Below, piece by piece: positions 6,907-12,483 of a DNA stretch of 12,483 nucleotides. This stretch comes from Verrucomicrobiia bacterium (GTDB lineage Bacteria > Verrucomicrobiota > Verrucomicrobiia > Opitutales > Opitutaceae). Position 1 is the first letter of the stretch. Each line of letters starts with the position of its first letter. A program made the position numbers and the translations under genes. The notes under the pieces are model-generated. The model saw only the letters and a list, made by a program, of their open reading frames with translations. It had not been told where the DNA came from and did no database searches. The DNA is taken from contig JAUHWE010000063.1 in assembly GCA_030424825.1 (NCBI GenBank), positions 1 through 12,483 of the forward strand. Direction: 5' to 3'.

Positions 6907-7767
6907 TTGCGCGGCATGAGTTTCTGGCTATACAATTGGTCGGAAAAGCGATGGATGTTCGTTTCCGAAAAAACCACGAACTGGATCTGGGATTCGGATG
7001 CGTCGCTTTGGACGGAATTTAGAAGTGGCGCCAGTGAAGATCCACCAATCGAACACCCGCCTTCGCCCCCGACCTTTGCTCCTAGCCATCCGGGCAACCT
7101 CTTGATTGGCCCGTTCAACTCTAGTTCGCCGATATCCACTGGTGATCAGACTTTGGTGCCTCAGGAACTAGAAATTGCCTCTACTGTTCCAAGTGCTGCC
7201 ACAATAGAATGGTACAAGAACGGCGAGTTTATTGAAAACGGTGGGCAGGCGAAACTGGGCATTGATGCCTTATCGCATTCGCCAGATGATCAATACCAGG
7301 CGAGTGTCACCCTTGATGGGCAAACCATTGTTTCCTCTATCTTCGGCACTCGTTCGGACCATGATACGGGCGACCGCTCTGAATTCATCAATCTATCGAC
7401 GCGAGGCTATGTAGGGGCAGAGCCAGAAGTTTTGATTGGCGGATTCGTTGTCTATGGAAATAAAGCAAAGAAGATTTTGATACAAGCCGTCGGCCAGGAG
7501 CTGGACTCGGTAATTGATTCGAGTCTCCTGCTTCAGGATCCGGTTCTGGAGATTTGGTCCGATACTGGAAAAATCGCTGAGAATGATGACTGGCGCTCAG
7601 AGAACATCTTGCAAATGCTGCCCGTGGGTTCCACGCAGCTTGACCAAGGAAGCAAATCCGCCGCTATGGTAATCGATCTAATGCCAGGACTATACACCGC
7701 AATCGTAAGGGGGGCAGGCGGAAGCGAAGGTATCGTGTTATTGGAAATGTACAGTATGGAGAAATAA
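6907..7767 (+). CDS. C-terminal half of the interrupted secreted protein
   Basis: Counting from TTG 6907 (286 residues), the first 38 complete the aromatic segment (WLYNW, WMFV, WIW, LWTEF). Residues 45-60 are a proline-rich linker, 65-145 an Ig-like domain ('IEWYKNGEFIENG') and 158-284 the C-terminal 'INLSTRGYVG...LIGGFVV...NDDW...GLYTAIV' domain. There is no signal peptide. AGGGGGAG at 6893-6900 sits six bases before TTG 6907, so re-initiation after the TGA 30 bases upstream is possible; the product would then stay in the cytoplasm, which makes a function in this form unlikely. Confidence 0.6.
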   Translation: MRGMSFWLYNWSEKRWMFVSEKTTNWIWDSDASLWTEFRSGASEDPPIEHPPSPPTFAPSHPGNLLIGPFNSSSPISTGDQTLVPQELEIASTVPSAATIEWYKNGEFIENGGQAKLGIDALSHSPDDQYQASVTLDGQTIVSSIFGTRSDHDTGDRSEFINLSTRGYVGAEPEVLIGGFVVYGNKAKKILIQAVGQELDSVIDSSLLLQDPVLEIWSDTGKIAENDDWRSENILQMLPVGSTQLDQGSKSAAMVIDLMPGLYTAIVRGAGGSEGIVLLEMYSMEK

Positions 7768-7820
7768 GTTTTAGGAACAGGCCGAGATTCCGCTTTAACC
7801 GCTCTTAGAATGATGATAAG

Positions 7821-7830
7821 CGAAATTTCG
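7821..7830. other. Perfect 10-bp palindrome in the gap before the Sel1 gene
   Basis: CGAAATTTCG is self-complementary and lies 118 bases before the Sel1-repeat start codon. A site of this size could bind a dimeric regulator, but there is only one copy and no promoter is clear beside it. The rest of 7768-7947 shows nothing I can name. Confidence 0.15.
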
Positions 7831-7947
7831 TGTTTCAAGGAACCATCTATTTAGGATGATATTTATCCCCAAATGCAAAGTGCCTTAAAGGGTGTGCATC
7901 GAGCTGCTCCTCACGCCCGTACTAGCTCTTAGCGTTCTGTAGATATC

Positions 7948-9021
7948 ATGAAAATAACTGTTTTCACTATCATTTCCTTTGTCCTAGTCGCTGCAATCTC
8001 GATTGGGGCCACGGTTGAGGAGTTAAAGGAAATGGCAGAGAGGGGTTCTGCTGAAGCGCAATATAATGTTGGCGTAATATATTTCAATGGCGAAGTCGTA
8101 GTAAAAGACTACGAAGCGGCGATGGAGTGGTTTGCTAAATCGGCCGAACAAGGGTATACGAATGCACAATACAATTTGGGTACTATGTATTACTACGGAA
8201 ATGGGGTTCGCCAAGATCTAAATGAGGCATTGAATTGGTATACGAAAGCGGCGAAACAAGGCCATGGATACGCTCAAATCAATTTGGGCTTGATGTATTT
8301 GAAAGGAACTGGCGTCGATGAAAATCGAGAAATCGCGATGGAATGGTATTCGAAAGCTGCGAATCAAGGTGTCGCGGAAGCGCAAGTGAAACTAGGCTTG
8401 ATGTACAGTGACGGAGTGGGAGTGCCCGAAGATCATCGGGTCGCGATTAGTTGGCTGGAGAAAGCTGCAAAGCAGGGGCACTCTGGTGCTCAGGAGTATC
8501 TTGGGTTGGCGTACTATCACGGAGAGTTCGTTCCTAAAAATGATGAGGTTGCTGTCAATTGGCTGTCTCGAGCTGCCGGGCAGGGAAAAATAGACGCTAT
8601 AGTTGCTCTGGCACAGATGTACTACTACGGGGATGGCATCGACCAAGACAGAATGTTGGCAATTCAATTGTACGAGAAAGCAGCGAAGCTTGGGGATTCT
8701 GAATCGCAATTCACTCTCGGTCTAGTATTCTCCAGTGGAGGAGATTTTCCCCCTGACTATGCGGTAGCAGAGAAATGGTTCGTCGAGGCAGCTGAGGGCG
8801 GGGTTGCGGATGCGCAGTACAGCTTAGGTCTGATGTATATTCTCGGAAAAGGCGTTGAGCATGACCTGTTGAAAGGTTATATGTGGACGAGCATAGCGGC
8901 TTCTAATGGTTTTGAGATGGCGACTAAAGCTAGAGATGAACTTTTGGCACCAGATATGACTCCTGAGGAAGTAGGCAAGGCGCAGCAAATGGCTAACGAA
9001 TGGAAGGAAAAGCACCAGTAG
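7948..9021 (+). CDS. Exported Sel1-like repeat protein
   Basis: The 357-residue product starts with a signal peptide (MKITVFTIISFVLVAAISIGA, cut near residue 20). Eight uninterrupted 36-residue Sel1-like repeats fill residues 30-317, each on the pattern A..G...AQ..LG..Y..G.GV..D...A..W..KA; the sixth and seventh are the most divergent. A 40-residue C-terminal cap follows (ARDELLAPDMTPEEVGKAQQMANEW). Sel1 repeats form alpha-alpha solenoids that bind other proteins, and exported bacterial examples often assist envelope assembly or signalling. No partner can be named from this locus. The ribosome site is weak. The gene and its flanks are more AT-rich than the genes before 6200. Family assignment is secure; the biological role is unknown. 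Confidence 0.92.
   Translation: MKITVFTIISFVLVAAISIGATVEELKEMAERGSAEAQYNVGVIYFNGEVVVKDYEAAMEWFAKSAEQGYTNAQYNLGTMYYYGNGVRQDLNEALNWYTKAAKQGHGYAQINLGLMYLKGTGVDENREIAMEWYSKAANQGVAEAQVKLGLMYSDGVGVPEDHRVAISWLEKAAKQGHSGAQEYLGLAYYHGEFVPKNDEVAVNWLSRAAGQGKIDAIVALAQMYYYGDGIDQDRMLAIQLYEKAAKLGDSESQFTLGLVFSSGGDFPPDYAVAEKWFVEAAEGGVADAQYSLGLMYILGKGVEHDLLKGYMWTSIAASNGFEMATKARDELLAPDMTPEEVGKAQQMANEWKEKHQ
8035..8898 (+). repeat. Eight in-frame 108-bp coding repeats (Sel1 units)
   Basis: Eight consecutive units of exactly 108 bases encode the Sel1 repeats, starting at 8035, 8143, 8251, 8359, 8467, 8575, 8683 and 8791. The unit length never varies, but the DNA has diverged, so this is an old expansion rather than a recent unstable tandem array. 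Confidence 0.8.
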
Positions 9022-9154
9022 GCACTGAATCCAAGTCCTTTGAAAATTTATTGAGATTGCCAATGGATTGGAGATGCAAAACCAGGCAGAGGTCGCAATC
9101 AGCACCACTTCCTCCGCTCGCGGCACCGGTACGAGTCTTTGATGTTTTGAAAAA

Positions 9155-9580
9155 ATGAATACTGCAGAAATCCTTACTTTCATTCGAGTCACCGGAGAGT
9201 ACTTCAATGACAATTCCGATGACACAGCGATGGGGGATTTCTACATTAAGTACGCCGAAGAATCGAAAACGAAAGAAGAGAAGAAACTAAAGTCTGAACT
9301 CAAATACTTCATCACCGACATTGGAGAGATGTTTTCCGAAACCTACGGAGAACTAAAGACTTTCGACGATTACTTCCTAAGCAAGGGAAGCATTTCTGTG
9401 TCCAAGTTTCTCATGCTTTACAGAGGAAGCATAAAAAAGATACTTAAGAGAGGAAAGATCCGAAACGAAGACGAAGCCATTGCTGTGAACGGTCTCCTTT
9501 CAAACGTGGACGATTCGACGGTCTCGAACGAAGATCGAAAAAAGCTAGAAGAACTACTACAAACCTTTGAACAAAAATAG
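9155..9580 (+). CDS. Small charged cytoplasmic protein, unknown
   Basis: The 141-residue product has no signal peptide, membrane segment or cysteine, and is rich in Lys, Glu and Asp, probably mostly helical. The middle contains 'SVSKFLMLYRGSIKKILKRGKI'. The C-terminus, 'RNEDEAIAVNGLLSNVDDSTVSNEDRKKLEELLQTFEQK', looks like a short helix-turn-helix-shaped tail of the kind 'EDE..lv...L.D....L...E...LE.LL..FE' on various small bacterial proteins, but I cannot name the family. It uses more AT-rich codons than the first three genes. The ATG follows an A-rich stretch (GAAAAA) with no clear ribosome site. It lies 133 bases after the Sel1 gene and 94 before the kinase-like gene. Real coding is likely from the length and even composition, without proof of homology. 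Confidence 0.65.
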   Translation: MNTAEILTFIRVTGEYFNDNSDDTAMGDFYIKYAEESKTKEEKKLKSELKYFITDIGEMFSETYGELKTFDDYFLSKGSISVSKFLMLYRGSIKKILKRGKIRNEDEAIAVNGLLSNVDDSTVSNEDRKKLEELLQTFEQK

Positions 9581-9674
9581 CCTAAAAATTAATCGGATCA
9601 CTCATTGGGTCTTAAACGTGCCATACAATGGTGGTTCAACTCTTCGCCATCGAGTGTCCTAGAGATTTAGCAAA

Positions 9675-10181
9675 ATGAATCGTGTTGTGATATTCGGGAA
9701 TTCGGGGTCAGGGAAGAGCACTTTGGCGAGGCGCTATTCCGCCCATCTTGGCGCTGCTCACCTTGATTTGGACACGATTGCCTGGGCCACAGCAGGTGTT
9801 CGAAAAGAAGTCGACGAGAGTGTCCGCGACCTGGAGACATTCATTAGTGCTCATGAGTCCTGGGTCATCGAGGGCTGTTACGGTTCACTCATTAGAGCTG
9901 CTGCCGCGAGCGCATCTGAAATGTGTTTTCTGAATCCTGGCGTCGAGGAATGTCAGCAGAATTGTCGAGCAAGGCCCTGGGAGCCGCACAAATATGAATC
10001 CGAGGAAGCGCAGGAAAAGAATTTGGAAATGCTGCTGGAGTGGGTTGCCGATTACGAATCACGCAACGATGAGTTCTCGCTTCAGGAACACAGGGCGATC
10101 TTTGAGTCTTTCGGTGGCAAGAAGGTGGAGGTGAAGTCCAATATGGAAACGCAGCGTAAGGCAGGGGAATCGGCTCCGTGA
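9675..10181 (+). CDS. P-loop adenylate/shikimate kinase-like protein
   Basis: The 168-residue product opens with beta-1 and a complete Walker A motif, G8-NSGSGK-ST16. Then come 'HLDLDTIAW' (29-37), where the aspartates fit metal or substrate contacts, and 'SWVIEGCYG' (62-70), the equivalent of the WVIDGNY strand in small adenylate-kinase-like proteins annotated as topology modulation or shikimate kinase. The 'FLNPGVEECQQNCRARPWEPHKYES' block (85-109) marks a subfamily usually about 165-175 residues long, so it looks full length. It should bind ATP in the cytoplasm; the phosphate acceptor is unknown, and a true shikimate kinase role is doubtful. Its TGA stop touches the TTG start of the methyltransferase gene, which suggests coupled translation. 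Confidence 0.88.
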   Translation: MNRVVIFGNSGSGKSTLARRYSAHLGAAHLDLDTIAWATAGVRKEVDESVRDLETFISAHESWVIEGCYGSLIRAAAASASEMCFLNPGVEECQQNCRARPWEPHKYESEEAQEKNLEMLLEWVADYESRNDEFSLQEHRAIFESFGGKKVEVKSNMETQRKAGESAP

Positions 10182-10878
10182 TTGGATTTTGCGGTCGGTA
10201 GAAAAAAGGTGCGAAGCAACTACGCGGATATTTTTAATCATGACGAGGATGCACTCGATTACGACGAGGATGTTCTTAACGAGAGCGACCCCATCAGAAC
10301 TGGGTACGATGCAGCTTTAGACTGGGTCGCTGAGCAGGCGAGAGTGACGGGTCATTCTCGTGTTCTGGAGCTCGGATCAGGCACTGGCAACTTAACGGCG
10401 AGGCTTCCAGACTGCCACGAAATAGTGTGCGTTGACGTTTCTGAAAAAATGGAGGCTCTCTCCCGTAAAAAGGTCGCACACTTCAGCAATCGGCACTTCA
10501 TCAAGGATAATATTCTTGCGATCTTCGAAAGAAAATTGGGACGCTTTGATGCGATTGTCAGCACCTATGCGATTCATAACCTTACCGAGAGCGAGAAGGG
10601 GCATCTCTTTGAATGCCTTTGGACTTGTCTGAATGAAAAGGGTGTGGCCGTTGTCGGCGACCTTATGGTTGAAGACGAGAAGGACTTAGAGACAAAGATC
10701 CGGAGTTACGGATCAGCAGGCCACACCGAAGTCGTCGCCGCCTTGAAGGAAGAGTTCTTTTGGCGATTGAAAAACTCAATACGGGAGCTCGCCCATTTTG
10801 GGCTTTGAAGTCGAGACCAAGAGATTTTCAGACCTCTCGCATGTAATCGTAGCCAGAAAGCAAATGCCGAATGATTGA
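10182..10878 (+). pseudogene. YrrT-like SAM-dependent methyltransferase with a C-terminal +1 frameshift
   Basis: From TTG 10182 the frame encodes 208 residues to TGA 10806-10808. SAM-binding motif I is VLELGSGTGN (61-70), the acidic residue after strand 2 is in VCVDVS (82-87), and 'FDAIVSTYAIHNLTESEK' (122-139) closely resembles the YrrT family block STYAFHHLTDEEK. The frame ends at 'ELAHFGL*'. Shifting one base forward gives LGFEVETKRFSDLSHVIVARKQMPND and stop TGA 10876-10878, the expected last beta hairpin of class I methyltransferases. One extra T in TTTT (10796-10799) accounts for it; with TTT the join reads ELAHLGFEVE. The start is the weak TTG abutting the kinase-like gene; an in-frame GTG at 10209 is an alternative. 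The substrate is unknown. The shortened protein lacks about 26 residues and may be unstable. Confidence 0.82.
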
Positions 10879-10886
10879 TCGTATTT

Positions 10887-10897
10887 GGGACTGTCCC
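10887..10897. repeat. REP-like GGGACTGTCCC palindrome
   Basis: GGGAC T GTCCC, followed by CCTAAGCCCC and a T-rich stretch (10908-10917), lies 9 bases after the restored methyltransferase stop. 'GGGACTGTCCCC' phrases are common REP-type sequences in several bacterial groups, so it may be a remnant of one. With a one-base loop it is a poor terminator. Confidence 0.35.
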
Positions 10898-10974
10898 CTA
10901 AGCCCCATTTCTTTTTGTTCTAGGCATCAATTAAAGTCGAAGATTCGTTTCTTGGCATCGCAATATCCTCTAGG

Positions 10975-10994
10975 TAGTCGGCCCTGAAAAACAC
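10975..10994 (+). repeat. IS terminal inverted repeat, left
   Basis: TAGTCGGCCCTGAAAAAC followed by AC matches the reverse complement of 12454-12473 at 19 of 20 positions; the difference is A versus G at position 19. Pairing ends sharply after this. Confidence 0.9.
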
Positions 10995-10998
10995 TTTT

Positions 10999-12357
10999 TT
11001 ACTTCCGGGAAAATTCACCCGGGAAAATCAAAAAAGACAAATTTAGTTTTGAAAGACTGTCCCACCCCAACTGGCAACGTTTTAACCCACGCCAAATCAA
11101 GGCAAAAAGGGATGCCCTCATCCACTTTTTCATGTTCCAGGCACACGCCGCCATCATGACGTTGATTTGGTCACCTAATTTTCCTTTTAAGTAATTCCTG
11201 GCCATTCGAAAGTCGCTCTTTAAATGACCAATCACTGGCTCTATAGCCGCTCTTCTTCTAAATCGTTTTCTCGCTTGAGCTTTTTTGTATTTACTTTGGC
11301 TTTGACTGGATCGGCTGGGCACGCAGACTTCTGCCTTCTCTACAAATTCAACTCCCCGATAACCTCGGTCCACTATCAGATGCGTGGGTGGTTTGTTCAA
11401 TATCACTGAAGCCATTTCCATGACTTCGTCCAGAGTGTGCCCATCATAGGTGTTTTTGGCATGAGACAAAGCTCCAACAATCACCCCGCTCTCTTTGGTC
11501 ATCGCTATCGAAACCTTACAGCCAAACTCATATTTCTTGTGCTCTTTTCCTTTGGATAAACAATAGACATGCGGCTCGTGAAGCGAATAAATCTTCTTTT
11601 TATCTAAACGCTTTTGCTTCAGGACCTGATGGAAGATTTCAAAGGTTTCCTCATAATTCTTTAAATCTTCAGGCTTCATTTTGCGTTCCAATTCCCGCAC
11701 CAGGATGCCGGCGATTGTTTTCATTCTTCTCAAAGCTTTATCCGCTTTCTTCGCCTTGCCCTTTTTTCTCCGAAACCTTTGATCAAGAATCAATCCTTTC
11801 ATTTCCTTTTTATACCGACGTTCCAGTTTCACGTCATGTTTGTCGGCTATGGCCCAACATTGCTGGACAATTTTGCGTCGCAGCTTGGCATCCGTGGGAT
11901 AAGTGATGTTCTTTTCCTGCACAGTCGTATCGACGATAATCTCCCTTTCATCCAAACTCTTCTCGTGCAAATCCACACTGCTTGAAAAAATCACGCTCAC
12001 TCCTTCTTCCCCAATTCTTTTCCGAAAGTAAACCAGATCGCTTGGATCACATGGCACATCCCATTGAAACTCGTCCATCCCACAAAAGTATTGGTAGTAT
12101 GGATTTTGTACCCACCTTTCGATCAACGTCTCATCGCTTAGATTTTCTATTTGCTTCAATAACAACAATCCAACCATGAGCCGGATCGGTTTGGCAGGAC
12201 GCCCCACTTCGCTATACATATCACTGAAGGCTTCCTCATAGAGACCCCAAGGCAACTTGTCTGCCAACTTTTTAATCGGCTGTCGTGGATCACACTGTTC
12301 TGCCAGTGAGGGAAGTAGAAAAGACCTTTGTTTCTTGTCGGAAGGCTTGGATTTCAT
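10999..12357 (-). CDS. IS5-family DDE transposase
   Basis: The 452-residue product cuts and joins the ends of its element. The N-terminal part (about 55-130) is the IS5-type domain with 'RLMVGLLLLKQIENLSDETLIERWVQNPYYQYFCG'. The DDE triad is readable: D143 in IIVDTTV, D330 in LIVDRGYRG, and E373 in RRAAIEPVIGHLK, the last within the YREK-like signature of this group. 'DTTVQEKNITYPTDAKL' and the tail 'MMAACAWNMKKWM' are typical of the family. ATG 12357 is chosen; a TTG six bases earlier only adds two residues. There is no frameshift or internal stop and all catalytic residues are present, so it is probably active. It is more AT-rich than the host genes at the left end of the window. Confidence 0.95.
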   Translation of the reverse strand: MKSKPSDKKQRSFLLPSLAEQCDPRQPIKKLADKLPWGLYEEAFSDMYSEVGRPAKPIRLMVGLLLLKQIENLSDETLIERWVQNPYYQYFCGMDEFQWDVPCDPSDLVYFRKRIGEEGVSVIFSSSVDLHEKSLDEREIIVDTTVQEKNITYPTDAKLRRKIVQQCWAIADKHDVKLERRYKKEMKGLILDQRFRRKKGKAKKADKALRRMKTIAGILVRELERKMKPEDLKNYEETFEIFHQVLKQKRLDKKKIYSLHEPHVYCLSKGKEHKKYEFGCKVSIAMTKESGVIVGALSHAKNTYDGHTLDEVMEMASVILNKPPTHLIVDRGYRGVEFVEKAEVCVPSRSSQSQSKYKKAQARKRFRRRAAIEPVIGHLKSDFRMARNYLKGKLGDQINVMMAACAWNMKKWMRASLFALIWRGLKRCQLGWDSLSKLNLSFLIFPGEFSRK

Positions 12358-12386
12358 TTTCAAATTTCGTCCAGATTTTGACTACA

Positions 12387-12414
12387 AATCTACATTTTCT
12401 GGGCGAAATTTCAA
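12387..12414 (-). promoter_or_regulatory. Possible transposase promoter
   Basis: On the minus strand TTGAAA (12414-12409) is followed after 16 bases by TAGATT (12392-12387), matching 5/6 and 4/6 of the sigma-70 consensus. Transcription would start about 20-25 bases before ATG 12357. The AT-rich region makes chance matches common. Confidence 0.3.
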
Positions 12415-12453
12415 TCTGAATTCTTTATTTATTGTTGATATTCAAACTGTTAT

Positions 12454-12473
12454 GCGTTTTTCAGGGCCGACTA
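12454..12473 (-). repeat. IS terminal inverted repeat, right
   Basis: Reverse-complement partner of 10975-10994, one mismatch in 20. Only ten bases of flank remain before the window ends, so longer target duplications can be checked only over that stretch. Confidence 0.9.
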
Positions 12474-12483
12474 TTTAGTGTAC

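Larger units (their letters stand above)
6421..7767 (+). pseudogene. Secreted Verrucomicrobial multi-domain protein interrupted by one in-frame TGA
   Basis: Codons from ATG 6421 to TAA 7765-7767 are in one frame, 448 codons, broken only by TGA 6874-6876. The protein across the break reads 'HYPWVYSPEL*WNYISQGETYLRGMSFWLYNW'. In related Opitutae proteins this segment normally runs PWVY..LGW, so the stop stands where glycine is expected, and one G-to-T change (GGA to TGA) explains it. Full layout: signal peptide, N-terminal region, aromatic W/Y repeat segment, proline-rich linker, Ig-like domain, and a C-terminal domain found on many exported proteins of this class. It could be a recent pseudogene, a sequencing error, or two separately translated halves. 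Confidence 0.72.
10975..12473 (-). mobile_element. Complete IS5-family-type insertion sequence
   Basis: The element is bounded by matching 20-bp inverted ends and carries one intact transposase on the minus strand that fills nearly all of it; the transposase stop is 4 bases from the inner edge of the left repeat. Size is about 1.5 kb. If the ends start at the GTCGGCC, the flanks would be a 2-bp TA duplication. CTAG (10970-10973) and TTAG (12475-12478), each one base further out from the TAG/CTA ends, resemble the YTAR targets of the IS5 group but are not identical. The exact boundary is therefore uncertain by two bases. It landed in noncoding DNA 96 bases after the methyltransferase remnant. 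Confidence 0.9.

Noticed and set aside
6874..6925. Selenocysteine or stop-codon recoding at TGA 6874
   Set aside because: The only pairing seen downstream, CGCA with TGCG, is too weak for a bacterial SECIS element. Family members seem to have glycine here rather than cysteine, and TGA ends other genes in the window.
9590..9674. Small CCAT-ACA-ATGG hairpin before the kinase-like gene
   Set aside because: Four base pairs with no T tract or conserved feature; likely chance.
10790..10810. Programmed ribosomal frameshift in the methyltransferase
   Set aside because: A +1 move would be needed, but there is no known +1 signal, and T4 is too short for usual polymerase slippage. A mutation or read error is simpler.
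1..12483. CRISPR array, tRNA, rRNA, integrase attachment sites, toxin-antitoxin or phage genes
   Set aside because: Looked for on both strands by eye; no regular spaced repeats, cloverleaf, rRNA core or hallmark genes were seen.

Overview
The window looks like a piece of a Verrucomicrobiota chromosome, most likely Opitutae. Three things suggest this. The first gene is a PVC-type secreted heme-binding protein (beta-propeller, HEAT repeats, C-terminal CxxCH domain). A later gene has the aromatic 'PWVY..LGW..' segment and the C-terminal 'INLSTRGYVG...LIGGFVV...NDDW...GLYTAIV' domain that I associate with large paralogous families of secreted proteins in that class. The intergenic gaps carry REP-like palindromes. 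The placement comes from family knowledge and was not checked by search. TGA is a normal stop here.

Layout. (1) 1-6200: three plus-strand genes for exported proteins: the PVC cytochrome-like protein (cut by the left edge), a signal-peptide beta-propeller-like protein, and an exported protein with Ig-like segments. The two gaps between them (455 and 392 bp) hold no convincing conserved gene. They contain hairpins, a 90-bp inverted repeat, and two copies of one REP-like unit in opposite orientation on either side of the beta-propeller gene. (2) 6201-7767: visibly more AT-rich DNA with one secreted-protein gene interrupted by a single in-frame TGA exactly where the family motif would have glycine. 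(3) 7948-9021: an exported protein of eight 36-residue Sel1-like repeats. (4) 9155-10878: a small unrecognised protein, a P-loop nucleotide/shikimate-kinase-like protein, and directly abutting it (TGA|TTG) a YrrT-like SAM-dependent methyltransferase whose last 26 codons are out of frame because of one extra T in a T4 run. (5) 10975-12473: a complete IS5-family-type insertion sequence on the minus strand, with an intact DDE transposase and 20-bp terminal inverted repeats matching at 19 of 20 positions.

How the genes fit together: the first three may act together in the periplasm or at the cell surface, but only the shared export signals and shared strand support this. The kinase-like and methyltransferase genes are probably translationally coupled. 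No CRISPR array, phage module, tRNA or rRNA is visible. The most informative signals are the two single-lesion genes, the bracketing REP-like pair, and the kinase/methyltransferase pairing. I did not find a clearly new defence or mobile system.
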